A stretch of 64,000 nt of DNA from Nocardioides sp. S5 (GTDB taxonomy: Bacteria > Actinomycetota > Actinomycetes > Propionibacteriales > Nocardioidaceae): contig NZ_CP022296.1 in assembly GCF_017310035.1 (NCBI RefSeq), positions 3,100,001 to 3,164,000 on the forward strand, in the 5' to 3' direction. How positions within the stretch are numbered: the stretch's first letter is position 1; each line of letters opens with the position of its first letter. This document shows, piece by piece, positions 17,837 through 28,113 of this stretch. The notes under the pieces are model-generated. The model was given only the letters and a program-made list of their open reading frames with translations, was not told where the DNA came from and made no database searches. The position numbers were made by a program, and so were the translations under genes.

Positions 17837-18694
17837 CTAGAACATCAGGGTCGCGAAGGTCGCCGTCTGCTCGAAGCCGACACGGGCGTACGCCGCTCGC
17901 GCGGGCGTGTTCCACTCGTTGACGTAGAGCGAGACCACCGGCGCCATGCCCGAGCCGAGGACCTGCGCGACCACGGCGGCCATCCCGCTCACCGCGAGCC
18001 CCTCGCCCCGGCGGTCGGGTCGCACCCACACCCCCTGCACCTGGGCGGCGTACGGGGTGACGCAGGCGATCTCGGCCTTGAAGACCACCCCGGCCTCGTC
18101 GAAGCTCGCCATCGACCAGCCGCGACCGATGAGCTGCTGCACGCGGGCGCGGTAGAGGTCGCCGCCGCCGGCGTCGTTCTCCGGGGAGACCCCGACCTCC
18201 TCGGTGTACATCGCCACGCAGGCCGGGTAGAGCAGCTCGAGGTCGCCGGGGGTCGTGAGGCGCACGTCCGTGGCGGGCGCGACCTCGGGCACGTGGTCGA
18301 TCTCGAGGTGGGGCTGGCGCAGGCGCACCTCGCGCGGGCGGGTCCACCGCGGCTCGAGGACCTCCCAGAGCGCGGAGACGACATCGCTCGGGCCCACGAT
18401 CGTGCCGACGTGGCCACGACGGCGCAGTGCCGCGTCGGCAAAGACACCGACGTCGTCGGGCGTGCACTGCACCGGGACCAGGTTGGCGCCCAGGTGGCAG
18501 CCGGCGACGAGCTCGTCGCCGTCGAACCGGCCCCAGACCTGCCCGCCGAGCCAGCGCTCGTCGAGGTTGGTCAGGCGCGCGCGGTAGTCGGCGAAGACGT
18601 TGACCACCGGGTCCTGCTCCGCGAGCGCGACGAACCGGTCCCGGTCGCCCGGGCCCAGCACGCGCACGTGTCCTAGTCCGCGGGTCCTCAGCAC
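17837..18694 (-). CDS. GNAT-family N-acetyltransferase with DUF4081 domain
   Basis: A 285-residue cytoplasmic protein. The first roughly 130 residues match the DUF4081 domain often fused to GNAT in actinobacteria (VRVLGPGDRDRFVALAEQDP, NVFADYRARL). The C-terminal GNAT domain has the acetyl-CoA loop VWVRPDRRGEGLAVSGMAA and the helix LYVNEWNTPARAAYARVGF. It is last in the run after ispG (55-bp gap), an arrangement conserved in relatives, though no role in isoprenoid synthesis is implied. Substrate unknown. Confidence 0.85.
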   Translation of the reverse strand: MLRTRGLGHVRVLGPGDRDRFVALAEQDPVVNVFADYRARLTNLDERWLGGQVWGRFDGDELVAGCHLGANLVPVQCTPDDVGVFADAALRRRGHVGTIVGPSDVVSALWEVLEPRWTRPREVRLRQPHLEIDHVPEVAPATDVRLTTPGDLELLYPACVAMYTEEVGVSPENDAGGGDLYRARVQQLIGRGWSMASFDEAGVVFKAEIACVTPYAAQVQGVWVRPDRRGEGLAVSGMAAVVAQVLGSGMAPVVSLYVNEWNTPARAAYARVGFEQTATFATLMF

Positions 18695-18749
18695 GCTGTG
18701 AGCCTAGGGCCGTGGCGGTCACCGCACCCGTCGGACCACGGGATGGGCG

Positions 18750-19901
<1,152 letters not shown>

Positions 19902-19994
19902 GGCCCCCATCGTACGGGCCGGGGCGTCAGGTCCTCCCGCCGCGGTTGCGTCGGCCGGGGCGGTGAACGGGACACACGCAGAGGCGTACGCCGC

Positions 19995-21341
19995 TCAGCT
20001 CAGGCGCAGCGGCACGACGATGTCGGCCACGATGAGCACGACGCCCATCACGAGCATCGCCAGCCCCACGACGTACGCCACGGGCAACAGCTTGGCGACG
20101 TCGACGTGCCCAGGGTCGGGACGTCCGCGCAGCCGGGCGACGCCGCGCTTGGCGCCCTCGTAGAGGGCACCGGCGATGTGGCCGCCGTCGAGCGGCAGCA
20201 ACGGCACGAAGTTGAACATGCCGATGAAGAAGTTGAAGCTCGCGATGAGGAAGAGCAGCGTGACGATCTTCTCGGTCAGCGGGAAGGCCTCGCTGGAGGC
20301 TGCCTCGCCGGCGAACCGGCCACCACCGACGATCGAGACGGGGCTCTCGGGATCGCGCTCCTGGAGCCCCACGATCGCGCGGCCGACCTCGTAGACCTTG
20401 ACCGGCAGCTGGGCCAGCGCCTGGGCGGTCTCGACCGTCATCGTGCCCATCTGCTTGGTGGTGTAGAGCACACCGCCGGTCTCGAGCCGCGTCACGGGCT
20501 GCACGCCGAGGAAGCCGACCTCGGTGAGGGTCTCGTCCTCCAGCGAGGTCTGGCGCAGCGTGACGGTCGTGTTGGTCGTGAGCGTGAGCTGCTCGTCGCC
20601 GCGGCGCACCTCGAGGACCGCGTCACCATCGGCGTTGCCGCGGATCTGCGACTGGAAGCTGTCCCAGTCCCTGAAGGGGGTGCCGTTGAAGCTGAGGATC
20701 TCGTCGCCCGGCTGGAGGCCGGCCTCCTTGGCGGGCGTCGGCGGGTCCTCGGCCGTGCAGTCGCGCGGCAGCTCCTCGACCGGGATCACGCACTCGGGCA
20801 CGCCGGCGACGGTGGGCTCGACGACCTCGTCGCGCGGATTGCCGTAGGTCGCGAAGAGCAGCACGAAGAGCGAGAAGGCGATGGCGATGTTGACCATCGG
20901 GCCACCCGCCATCACGATCACCTTCTTCCACCACGGCAGGCGGTAGAAGAGCCGGTCGGTGTCGTGCTGCTTGACGTACTCCCACTCAGCGGCGCGCGCG
21001 TCGGAGATCAGCTGCGTGAACATGCCGGTGTTGGATCGGCGCACCTTGTGCACCGCGTCGCCGTTCTCGTCGTACGTCGTCTCCTCGACGAGGCCCTCGG
21101 CGCCCGGGGGGAGCATCCCGACGATCTTGACGTAGCCGCCGAGCGGGATGGCCTTGACGCCGTACTCGGTCTCGCCGATCTGCTTGCTCCACACCGTCGG
21201 CCCGAAGCCGATGAACCACTGCGGGACCTTGCAGCCGAACTTCTTGGCCGGCACGAGGTGACCGAACTCGTGGAGCCCGATCGAGACCAGGATCGACAGC
21301 ACGAAGGCGACGACACCCAGGGTGTAGAGGAGGGCGGTCAT
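19995..21341 (-). CDS. rseP: Site-2 zinc metalloprotease, RseP/Rip family (M50)
   Basis: An intramembrane protease that cuts membrane-bound regulators such as anti-sigma factors after a first cleavage. The 448-residue product has HEFGH (24-28) in the first transmembrane helix, a PDZ domain (about 205-290, GLQPGDEILSFNGTPF), and a C-terminal pair of helices with the LLPLDGGHIAGAL motif that supplies the third zinc ligand region. It sits between dxr and ispG, the order found in most actinobacteria. The natural substrates here are unknown; the membrane protein at 8508 is one conceivable target. Confidence 0.93.
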   Translation of the reverse strand: MTALLYTLGVVAFVLSILVSIGLHEFGHLVPAKKFGCKVPQWFIGFGPTVWSKQIGETEYGVKAIPLGGYVKIVGMLPPGAEGLVEETTYDENGDAVHKVRRSNTGMFTQLISDARAAEWEYVKQHDTDRLFYRLPWWKKVIVMAGGPMVNIAIAFSLFVLLFATYGNPRDEVVEPTVAGVPECVIPVEELPRDCTAEDPPTPAKEAGLQPGDEILSFNGTPFRDWDSFQSQIRGNADGDAVLEVRRGDEQLTLTTNTTVTLRQTSLEDETLTEVGFLGVQPVTRLETGGVLYTTKQMGTMTVETAQALAQLPVKVYEVGRAIVGLQERDPESPVSIVGGGRFAGEAASSEAFPLTEKIVTLLFLIASFNFFIGMFNFVPLLPLDGGHIAGALYEGAKRGVARLRGRPDPGHVDVAKLLPVAYVVGLAMLVMGVVLIVADIVVPLRLS

Positions 21342-21398
21342 GCAGGCAGGTCCTTCGGGTGCGGGGCTGGCTGGGGCGGAGTGCGGGGAGGGCTCAGA

Positions 21399-22493
21399 TC
21401 AGGGCTGCCGGATCAGTTCGGAGGCCTCGGCACGCGCCCAGGCATCGGCGGCGAGGACGTCGTCCACCGTGAGGTGCTGCTTCGATGGTACGTCGTGGGC
21501 GGCCAGGACCTGCGAAACCGTGGCCACGATGTCGGGAAAACGGAGCCGGCCCTGGTGGAAGGCGTCGACGGCCACCTCGTTGGCGGCGTTGTAGACCGCT
21601 GGGGCGGTCCCGCCCCGCTCGCCTGCAGTGCGGGCGAGGGTGACGGCCGGGAAGACCTCGTCGTCGAGCGGCTCGAAGCGCCAGTCGGCCGCCTTCGTCC
21701 AGTCGATCGGGGTCTCCGCGTCGGGCACCCGGTCCGGCCACCCCATGCCGAGCGAGATCGGCACGAGCATCGTCGGCAGGCCCAGCTGGGCGACGACCGC
21801 ACCGTCGACGAACTCGACCATCGAGTGGATCAGCTGCTGCGGGTGCACGACCACGTCGATGCGGTCGAAAGGGACGTCGAAGAGCAGGTGCGCCTCGATC
21901 ACCTCGAGCCCCTTGTTGACCAGGGTCGCGGAGTTAATGGTGATCACCCGGCCCATCGAGAAGTTCGGGTGGGCCAGCGCCTGCTCGGGCGTGACGTCGG
22001 CGAGCTCGGCGGCGCTGCGGCCGCGGAACGGACCGCCCGACGCGGTCAGCACGAGTCGGCGTACCTCCCCGGCGCTGCCGGCGCGCAGGCTCTGCGCGAT
22101 GGCGCTGTGCTCGGAGTCGACGGGCACGATCTGCCCGGGACGGGCCCGCTCCCGGACCAACGGGCCGCCGATGATGAGCGACTCCTTGTTGGCCAGCGCG
22201 AGCGTGGTGCCGGCGTCGAGGGCGGCGAGCGTGGGGCGCAGGCCGACCGCGCCGGTGATCCCGTTGAGCACCACGTCGCACGGACGGGCGGCCGCCTCGG
22301 TCGAGGCCTCCTCCCCCAGCCCGGAGAACGTCGGGCCGAACTCCTCGACCTGCGCGGCGAAGAGGTCGGGGTTCGACCCGCCGGCGGTCAGTCCGACCAC
22401 GCGGAACCGGTCGGGGTGGGCGCGGACGAGGTCGAGGGCCTGGGTGCCGATCGACCCGGTCGAGCCGAGGATCACGATGTCGCGGACAGTCAC
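21399..22493 (-). CDS. dxr: 1-deoxy-D-xylulose 5-phosphate reductoisomerase
   Basis: Catalyses the committed MEP-pathway step, DXP to MEP, with NADPH. The 364-residue product starts [20 protein letters not shown] (nucleotide-binding fold), has the metal/substrate motifs [26 protein letters not shown] and [20 protein letters not shown], and ends with the C-terminal helical domain. It is 58 bases upstream of rseP in the same direction, so dxr, rseP and ispG are likely co-transcribed. Confidence 0.96.
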   Translation of the reverse strand: MTVRDIVILGSTGSIGTQALDLVRAHPDRFRVVGLTAGGSNPDLFAAQVEEFGPTFSGLGEEASTEAAARPCDVVLNGITGAVGLRPTLAALDAGTTLALANKESLIIGGPLVRERARPGQIVPVDSEHSAIAQSLRAGSAGEVRRLVLTASGGPFRGRSAAELADVTPEQALAHPNFSMGRVITINSATLVNKGLEVIEAHLLFDVPFDRIDVVVHPQQLIHSMVEFVDGAVVAQLGLPTMLVPISLGMGWPDRVPDAETPIDWTKAADWRFEPLDDEVFPAVTLARTAGERGGTAPAVYNAANEVAVDAFHQGRLRFPDIVATVSQVLAAHDVPSKQHLTVDDVLAADAWARAEASELIRQP

Positions 22494-22542
22494 GGCGCCA
22501 GTGTGGCAGGGCGGTGCGCTCGCCCGGCTGCCCCCGACCCGG

Positions 22543-23139
22543 TCAGGCCTCCGGCGCGTCGAACGACCACAACCTCAGCGGGCCGACCTCGACGAGCGTG
22601 CCGCCCGGGGGCGCCGACGGCACCTGGTCGTCCGACGCGCCGAGGGCGGTCAGCACCGTCAGCGCAGACTCGCCGCGGCGGGCCAGCACCGCGTCACCGG
22701 CGACGTCGGCGCAGCCGGCCGGGTCGGTGCGACCGGCCCGCATCGCGACGTCCCACGCCACCTCGTCACCACCAGCCGCCAGGACGACGCCCGCCGCCGT
22801 CGCCGAGAGCCGCACCTTCGCCGAGGGGCTCGGGGACTCGTCGTACGACGCCACGCCGCCGACGCGGGCCACCGCGAGGGCGGCGACGACCGCCGTCTCC
22901 GCCGGCAGCCGGCCGAGCGCGACCTCATCACCCACCTCGACGCCGAAGGCGCGCAGCACCCCGGCGCAGGCCGCGACCTCGGTGAGCAGCCGGGCAAAGG
23001 TGTGGTCGGTGCCGTCGATGACGAGCGCGACGTCGTCGGCGCGACCGCGGATCACCGGCAGGTCGAGCGCGACGTAGCAGGCGTTCAGGGTGCCGGGATC
23101 ACCGTCGGCAGGCGTGCGGAACCACGCGACGTCCACCAT
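22543..23139 (-). CDS. Short protein resembling the N-terminus of an acyl-CoA synthetase
   Basis: A 198-residue protein, [20 protein letters not shown] then [20 protein letters not shown] and [20 protein letters not shown], which matches the first roughly 130 residues of acetyl/propionyl-CoA synthetases. The adenylation P-loop, the catalytic Lys and the rest of the enzyme are absent, and the last third is unlike that family. It starts three bases after the M1 peptidase stop codon and lies 50 bases from dxr. It is either a decayed enzyme or a small protein that has reused the fold; it cannot be an active synthetase. Confidence 0.65.
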   Translation of the reverse strand: MVDVAWFRTPADGDPGTLNACYVALDLPVIRGRADDVALVIDGTDHTFARLLTEVAACAGVLRAFGVEVGDEVALGRLPAETAVVAALAVARVGGVASYDESPSPSAKVRLSATAAGVVLAAGGDEVAWDVAMRAGRTDPAGCADVAGDAVLARRGESALTVLTALGASDDQVPSAPPGGTLVEVGPLRLWSFDAPEA

Positions 23140-23142
23140 CGC

Positions 23143-24570
23143 TCAGACCAGCCCGTTGTCGGCGGTCGCAGCCGGCTTCTCCGGCGTCCGGAGCCAGGCC
23201 TGGAAGAACGAGGTGAGGTCCTGACCGCTGACGCGCGCGGCCAGCGCCTCGAACTCCGCGCTCGAGCCGTTGCCGCCCCGCTGCTCGCGGATCCAGGTGC
23301 GCAGCACCTCCCAGAAGACCTGGTCGCCCACGCGGTTGCGCAGCGCCTGGAGCGTCATCGCGCCGCGGCCGTAGACCGCCGGGTCGAAGACGCGCTCGGC
23401 GCCCGGGTCACCGACGACGACGTCCCAGAATCCCGAGCCGGCGCCGACGCCGTCGTAGTAGCTGCGCAGCGTCTCCGCGCCGGAGCGACCGCCGTGGGTC
23501 TCGGTCCAGCGCCACTCCATGAAGCTGGCGAAGCCCTCGTTGAGCCAGATGTCGCGCCAGTGCTGGACCGCGATGTCGTCGCCGAACCACTGGTGCGCGA
23601 GCTCGTGCACGACGAGGCTGACGTAGCTGCCGCCGACGGCCGGGTAGGTCGGACGGGTCTGGTTCTCCAGCGCGAAGCCCGGGGCGAGGCCCGTGGTGAG
23701 ACCGCCGACGACGGAGAACGGGTAGTCGCCGAGGTCCTTCTCCAGTGCGGCCACGACCTCCGGGGTCCGCTTCATCAGTCGCATGCTGGCTCGCTGGTCG
23801 CGCGGGCTGAGCAGCTCCGAGACCGCCACCAGCCACGGCAGGCCACGGTGCGTGCCCTTCTCGATGGCGAAGTCGCCGGCGGCGAAGAAGGCGAGGTAGG
23901 GCACCATCGGCTCGTCGGCGCGCCAGTGCCAGGTGGTCCACCGCTTGCCGACCTCACGACCCTTGAGCTCGCCGTTGGAGACCACCTCGCGACCCCGGGG
24001 CACCTGCACCCTCACGTCGACGAGCGCCTTGTCGAGCGGGTGGTCGTTGGCCGGGAACCACCACGGCGCCATGTGCGGCTCGTTCATCGTCACGACCTCG
24101 CGCGATCTGGCCAGCCAGTTGCGCTCCCCGGCGTAGCCGTGCCGGCCCGGCTTGTCGGCGTACGTCACCACGACGCGGTGCTCCGTGCCCGCAGCCAGCG
24201 GCTGTGCCGGGGTGATCCGGAGCTCGTGGCCGCCGTCCGTCTTCGCGTACGCCGCCCGCTCACCGTCTACGGTAATCTTCGAGACGTCGAGCAGGAAGTC
24301 CAGCGAGAAGCTCCGCAGGTCCTGCGTGGCGGTGAGCTCGATCCGCGTGCGGCCGCTGAGCCGCTTGGTCGCCAGCACGTAGCGGTGCGAGATGGCGTAC
24401 GACGCCACGTCGATGCCGCCGTTGCCGTCGAGCGGCCAGTAGGGGTCGCCGATGCCGGACGCCCCGTCGACCGGCTCCGACGTGCGTGCGTTCGCCGTGG
24501 CACCGGTGAGCCCGACCGCCAGGGCGCCGACCAGCGAGGCGGCGAGCACGGTCCGAGAGAGAGTTCGCAT
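23143..24570 (-). CDS. Secreted M1-family metallopeptidase
   Basis: A 475-residue aminopeptidase-type zinc protease with a Sec signal (MRTLSRTVLAASLVGALAVG...ANA). The M1 core is recognisable: zinc motif HELAHQW (about residue 320) with the downstream Glu in LNEGFASFMEW about 18 residues later. The exopeptidase GAMEN-type motif appears only as GFALENQTRP, with the Glu kept. It is shorter than a full aminopeptidase N because the C-terminal alpha-solenoid is missing, as is usual for this secreted actinobacterial group. It is divergent from the RIO kinase and followed by 22543-23139. Confidence 0.9.
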   Translation of the reverse strand: MRTLSRTVLAASLVGALAVGLTGATANARTSEPVDGASGIGDPYWPLDGNGGIDVASYAISHRYVLATKRLSGRTRIELTATQDLRSFSLDFLLDVSKITVDGERAAYAKTDGGHELRITPAQPLAAGTEHRVVVTYADKPGRHGYAGERNWLARSREVVTMNEPHMAPWWFPANDHPLDKALVDVRVQVPRGREVVSNGELKGREVGKRWTTWHWRADEPMVPYLAFFAAGDFAIEKGTHRGLPWLVAVSELLSPRDQRASMRLMKRTPEVVAALEKDLGDYPFSVVGGLTTGLAPGFALENQTRPTYPAVGGSYVSLVVHELAHQWFGDDIAVQHWRDIWLNEGFASFMEWRWTETHGGRSGAETLRSYYDGVGAGSGFWDVVVGDPGAERVFDPAVYGRGAMTLQALRNRVGDQVFWEVLRTWIREQRGGNGSSAEFEALAARVSGQDLTSFFQAWLRTPEKPAATADNGLV

Positions 24571-24709
24571 GGGCACTCCCCGAACCTAGCGCGTGCCGGG
24601 TCCGGACAAATGCGTTGCGCAGCCCGGGCCACGTCCTCGACGATGGCCACGGCGTCCCGCCCTCGTCGTGCTGCCCGCACGCCGTGCCCGTCGTGAAAGG
24701 AGCCGTGAC

Positions 24710-24820
24710 ATGTCGATCACTGTCCTCGGCCTGCCCGCCGACCACCTTTCACACACACGGAGCACCCGCCTTGTCGCACGACATGCACCCACGATTCCCG
24801 GAGGACTTCCTCCGGCCTGA
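24710..24820 (+). CDS. Candidate 36-residue leader peptide overlapping the RIO kinase start
   Basis: ATG 24710 is preceded by AAAGGAG at seven bases, the best ribosome binding site in this region. The ORF encodes MSITVLGLPADHLSHTRSTR and 16 further residues and stops at 24820 inside the RIO kinase gene, in another frame. It has no hydrophobic segment or known motif. It could be a regulatory upstream ORF, a real small protein, or the sign of a frameshift that detached the true kinase N-terminus. Conservation of the peptide in relatives would decide. Confidence 0.5.
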   Translation: MSITVLGLPADHLSHTRSTRLVARHAPTIPGGLPPA

Positions 24821-25676
24821 CGACCGCGCGCCCCTCGAGGGGATCGACGCGTCGTTCGTCTTCGACTACGACACCTACGCCGACGAGCTCGGCGAGGGCC
24901 AGCGCTGGTCGCGCTGGGAGGACCTCGAGGCCCTGATGCGCGGCCCCGAGCCGCGACCCGACTGGGTCGTGACCTCCAACGGCGCGATCGACACCGACCT
25001 CGGCGTCCTCAAGACCGGCAAGGAGGCCGACGTCTTCCTGCTCGAGCGCGCCGACCCGCACCGCCCCGACGGCGCGGTCGTGATGGCCGCCAAGCGCTAC
25101 CGCGACACCGACCACCGCACCTTCCACCGGGCCGCGGCCTACACCGAGGGTCGCTCGATGAAGCGCTCGCGCGACGAGCGCGCCCTCAAGCGGAAGTCGA
25201 CCTGGGGCCGGCAGGTCGCGGCCGGCGAGTGGGCGATCTCGGAGTGGAACGCGCTGCGCCGCTGCTGGGAGCTCGGCCTGCCGGTCCCCTACCCCGTGCA
25301 GATCGACGAGACCGAGATCCTCATGGAGTGGGTCACCCACACCGTCGACGGGGAGGTCGGGACCGCGCCGCGGGTGGCCCAGGTCCGCCCCGGGCGGACC
25401 GTCGTCGAGGGCTACTACGACCAGCTCCGCGACGCCCTCGCCACGATGGTGCAGGCGGGGATCGTGCACGGCGACCTGTCGCCCTACAACACCCTCGCCG
25501 CCGGCGACCGGCTCGTCATCATCGACCTCCCGCAGGTGGTCGACCTGGTGGGCAACCCGCGCGGCATGGACTTCCTGCTGCGCGACTGCGCCAACATGTG
25601 CGCCTGGTTCCGCTCGCGCGGGCTCGATGTCGACGAGCAGGAGCTGTTCGGGGAGCTGATGGCGCACGCCTTTTGA
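24771..25676 (+). CDS. RIO-type serine/threonine protein kinase
   Basis: A 301-residue cytoplasmic kinase. The P-loop-like motif is GVLKTGKEADVFLLE, the ATP-Lys lies in VVMAAKRYRDTDHRTF, the catalytic loop is VHGDLSPYNTL and the metal motif VIIDLPQVVD, all matching RIO1-like proteins found in many actinobacteria. The start is uncertain: TTG 24771 has GGAG eight bases upstream, while ATG 24783 has no ribosome binding site. A small ORF with a strong ribosome binding site overlaps the start. A 14-bp perfect hairpin follows the stop. Bacterial RIO targets are not established. Confidence 0.88.
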   Translation: MSHDMHPRFPEDFLRPDDRAPLEGIDASFVFDYDTYADELGEGQRWSRWEDLEALMRGPEPRPDWVVTSNGAIDTDLGVLKTGKEADVFLLERADPHRPDGAVVMAAKRYRDTDHRTFHRAAAYTEGRSMKRSRDERALKRKSTWGRQVAAGEWAISEWNALRRCWELGLPVPYPVQIDETEILMEWVTHTVDGEVGTAPRVAQVRPGRTVVEGYYDQLRDALATMVQAGIVHGDLSPYNTLAAGDRLVIIDLPQVVDLVGNPRGMDFLLRDCANMCAWFRSRGLDVDEQELFGELMAHAF

Positions 25677-25684
25677 AGTCGTCG

Positions 25685-25719
25685 CTGTCCCTTGAGTCGC
25701 TGAGTGACTCAAGGGACAG
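25685..25719. terminator. Perfect 14-bp hairpin after the RIO kinase gene
   Basis: CTGTCCCTTGAGTC (25685-25698) and GACTCAAGGGACAG (25706-25719) pair exactly around a 7-base loop, nine bases after the kinase stop. No T-run follows. It also lies 18 bases before the next start, so it could double as an operator for the LOG gene. Confidence 0.55.
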
Positions 25720-25736
25720 GCACATAGGTTGTGCGC

Positions 25737-26849
25737 GTGAAGCACACCCGAGGTCGCGTCGTCGACGTGACCACCCTCGACGACCTCGACCGCCGGCTCG
25801 CGGGCGGCGCCCGATCGCTCGCGGGCTGGCGGCTGGTCCGGCTCGACCTCACCGACCGGGCCGGGGCGCTGCTCGACCGCTCGGTCGAGGAGGCGCTCTT
25901 CCTGGGCTGCACCTTCGGCGACGGGGACGCCGAGGCCGTCCAGCGCGCCGGCGGCGTGGTGCTGCCGACCATCCCCGACGCCCCGGTCGACCCCTACCGC
26001 GCGTCGCTCTACGCACCGCGCGAGCTCTACGACACCCCGCACTACCGCGACTCCCTCGACGCCAGGGCGTACGCCTGGTCGCAGGGCCACGCCGGGACCG
26101 ACGACCAGCTCGCGATGGACCTGCACGACCACTCCGTCGACGTGGCACTGGCCGCCTGGCTCCGCGGGCGCTCGGTGGTCGGCGTGATGGGCGGGCACGC
26201 CCTCGAGCGCGGGAGCGAGCAGTACGCCGCCGCGGCCCACCTCGGCCACGGCCTGGGCTCGGCCCTGACGGTCGCGACGGGCGGCGGTCCGGGTGCGATG
26301 GAGGCCGCCAACCTCGGCGCCTTCCTCGCCGAAGAGCCGGCAACGGCCGTCGACGACGCGCTGGCACGCCTCGCGACCGCGCCGTCGTTCCGCCACGACA
26401 TCGGCGCCTGGGCGCGCACCGCCTTCGAGGTCCTGGACTCCCACCCGGGCCACGACTCCCTCGGCGTGCCGACCTGGCACTACGGCCACGAGCCGCCCAA
26501 CCCGTTCGCCACCGCGATCGCGAAGTACTTCCGCAACGCCACGCGCGAGGCGATCCTGCTGGAGGTGTGCGACGCCGGCATCGCCTTCCTGCCCGGGGCG
26601 GCCGGCACCGTCCAGGAGGTCTTCCAGGACGCGTGCGAGAACTACTACGGCGACCCCTCGACCATCGCGCCGATGGTGCTGGTGGGCGTACGCCACTGGA
26701 CCGAGGACGTGCCCGCGTGGCCGCTCCTGCAAGCCTTGGCGCGGGGGCGCGCCATGGAGCCGCACGTCCACCTCGTCGACAGCCTCGAGGAGGCTGTCGC
26801 GGCGATCCGGCTCAGCCGGCGCGACGACGGCCCGCAGCCGGGGCGCTGA
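25737..26849 (+). CDS. LOG-family protein (TIGR00730-like)
   Basis: A roughly 370-residue member of the LOG (cytokinin riboside 5-prime-monophosphate phosphoribohydrolase-like) superfamily. The nucleotide motif GGGPGAMEAAN and the second signature FLPGAAGTVQE (the usual PGGxGTxxE with Gly changed to Ala) are both visible. It is longer than plant LOGs, with an N-terminal extension of about 120 residues. GTG 25737 has AGG eight bases upstream; GTG 25731 is an alternative. Its end overlaps the convergent glycosyltransferase by 38 bases. The reaction is inferred from the family. Confidence 0.82.
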   Translation: MKHTRGRVVDVTTLDDLDRRLAGGARSLAGWRLVRLDLTDRAGALLDRSVEEALFLGCTFGDGDAEAVQRAGGVVLPTIPDAPVDPYRASLYAPRELYDTPHYRDSLDARAYAWSQGHAGTDDQLAMDLHDHSVDVALAAWLRGRSVVGVMGGHALERGSEQYAAAAHLGHGLGSALTVATGGGPGAMEAANLGAFLAEEPATAVDDALARLATAPSFRHDIGAWARTAFEVLDSHPGHDSLGVPTWHYGHEPPNPFATAIAKYFRNATREAILLEVCDAGIAFLPGAAGTVQEVFQDACENYYGDPSTIAPMVLVGVRHWTEDVPAWPLLQALARGRAMEPHVHLVDSLEEAVAAIRLSRRDDGPQPGR

Positions 26850-28020
26850 CGTCGCGGTAGTGGCCCAGCAGGAGGTCGTTGACCGCCTGCCAGGTGCGGC
26901 CCTGCACGCTGCGGCGGGCGGCGAGCGACATCCGCCGTCGCAGCACCGGACGGGTCACGAGCCGCTCGACGTGGGCGACCAGCTCCCCGGCGTCACCGGG
27001 CTCGTAGAGGTAACCGGCGACCGTGTCCTCGACGACGTCGACCAGTCCCCCGGCCCGCGGCGCCACGACCGGTACGCCGCTGGCGAGCGCCTCCTGCGCG
27101 GACTGGCAGTAGGTCTCGTGCCGCCCGGTGTGCACGAAGACGTCGAGCGTGGCGTACGCCCGGGCGAGCTCGTCGCCGTGCAGCACCCCGAGGAACGCGG
27201 CTCGCGGCAGCAGCTGGCGCAGGCGAGCCTCCTCGGGGCCGCCGCCGACCAGCACCAGGCGGGTGCCGGGGAGCCGGTCGACGTGCACGAGCAGCTCCAG
27301 CTCCTTCTCCGCGGCGAGTCGGCCGACGTAGCCGACCAGCACCTCGCCGTCCGGGGCGAGCTCGGCGTGCAGCACCTCGTCCCGCCTGCCGGGCTCGAAG
27401 AGCTCCTGGTCCACGCCACGGGGCCAGCGCACGAGGTCCGGGACGCCGAGCCGGCGCAGCTGCTCGATGCTCGCGGTCGACGGCGCGAGCGTGCGGTCCA
27501 CCCCGAGGTGGATGCGGCGGGTGAGCGACTCCATCGCGCGGGCGCCACCGGGGACGGCGTACCTGTCCGCGAAGCCGACCAGGTCGGTCTGGTAGATCGC
27601 GACGGTCGGGATGCCGAGCGAGCGCGCGGCGCGCACCGCCTGGTAGCCGAGCGTGGCCGGCGAGGCGACGTGCACGACGTCCGGGCGGAAGCGCTCCATC
27701 ACCGCGCGGAGCCGGCGCCGCGTCTCGAGGCCGATCCGGAAGTCGGCGTAGAACGGCAGGCTCGCCCCGCGCGCGTGGATGACCGGGAAGCCGGCGTACG
27801 TCGCCGGGCCGGTCGGCGCCACCAGCTCGGCCTCGTGGCCCTCGGCCGCGAGGTGCTCCAGCACCCGGCGCACGGAGTTGGTGACGCCGTTGACCTGGGG
27901 CAGGAAGGACTCGCTGACCACCAGCACACGCAGGCGCGGCTCCGAGGTCGGCGCGAGGACGGGAGCGGGGAGGTACGTCGGGGCGGGGCGGCTGCGACGC
28001 CGCCTCTCGAGCAGGTCCAT
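26812..28020 (-). CDS. GT4 glycosyltransferase, MgtA/PimB-like
   Basis: A 402-residue GT-B enzyme. N-terminal domain: RVLVVSESFLPQVNGVTNSV and VVHVASPATLGYQAV. C-terminal donor site: GYVGRLAAEKELELL, GGGPEEARL and ETYCQSAQEALASGVPVVAP with the EX7E pattern (Glu before T and after A). It resembles GDP-mannose-dependent alpha-mannosyltransferases that elongate phosphatidylinositol mannosides or lipoglycans. The start at 28020 (MDLLERRRRSRP) is taken because the frame upstream leaves the family region. The acceptor is uncertain. Confidence 0.85.
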   Translation of the reverse strand: MDLLERRRRSRPAPTYLPAPVLAPTSEPRLRVLVVSESFLPQVNGVTNSVRRVLEHLAAEGHEAELVAPTGPATYAGFPVIHARGASLPFYADFRIGLETRRRLRAVMERFRPDVVHVASPATLGYQAVRAARSLGIPTVAIYQTDLVGFADRYAVPGGARAMESLTRRIHLGVDRTLAPSTASIEQLRRLGVPDLVRWPRGVDQELFEPGRRDEVLHAELAPDGEVLVGYVGRLAAEKELELLVHVDRLPGTRLVLVGGGPEEARLRQLLPRAAFLGVLHGDELARAYATLDVFVHTGRHETYCQSAQEALASGVPVVAPRAGGLVDVVEDTVAGYLYEPGDAGELVAHVERLVTRPVLRRRMSLAARRSVQGRTWQAVNDLLLGHYRDVSAPAAGRRRAG

Positions 28021-28113
28021 GCCGCGGACGCTAGGGAGCGCGCCGCAACGCACGCCCCGCCCCGAGGGGCCGACACGTGAACGCTCCGCGACGCGGCGGT
28101 GCGCCCGGGCTGG

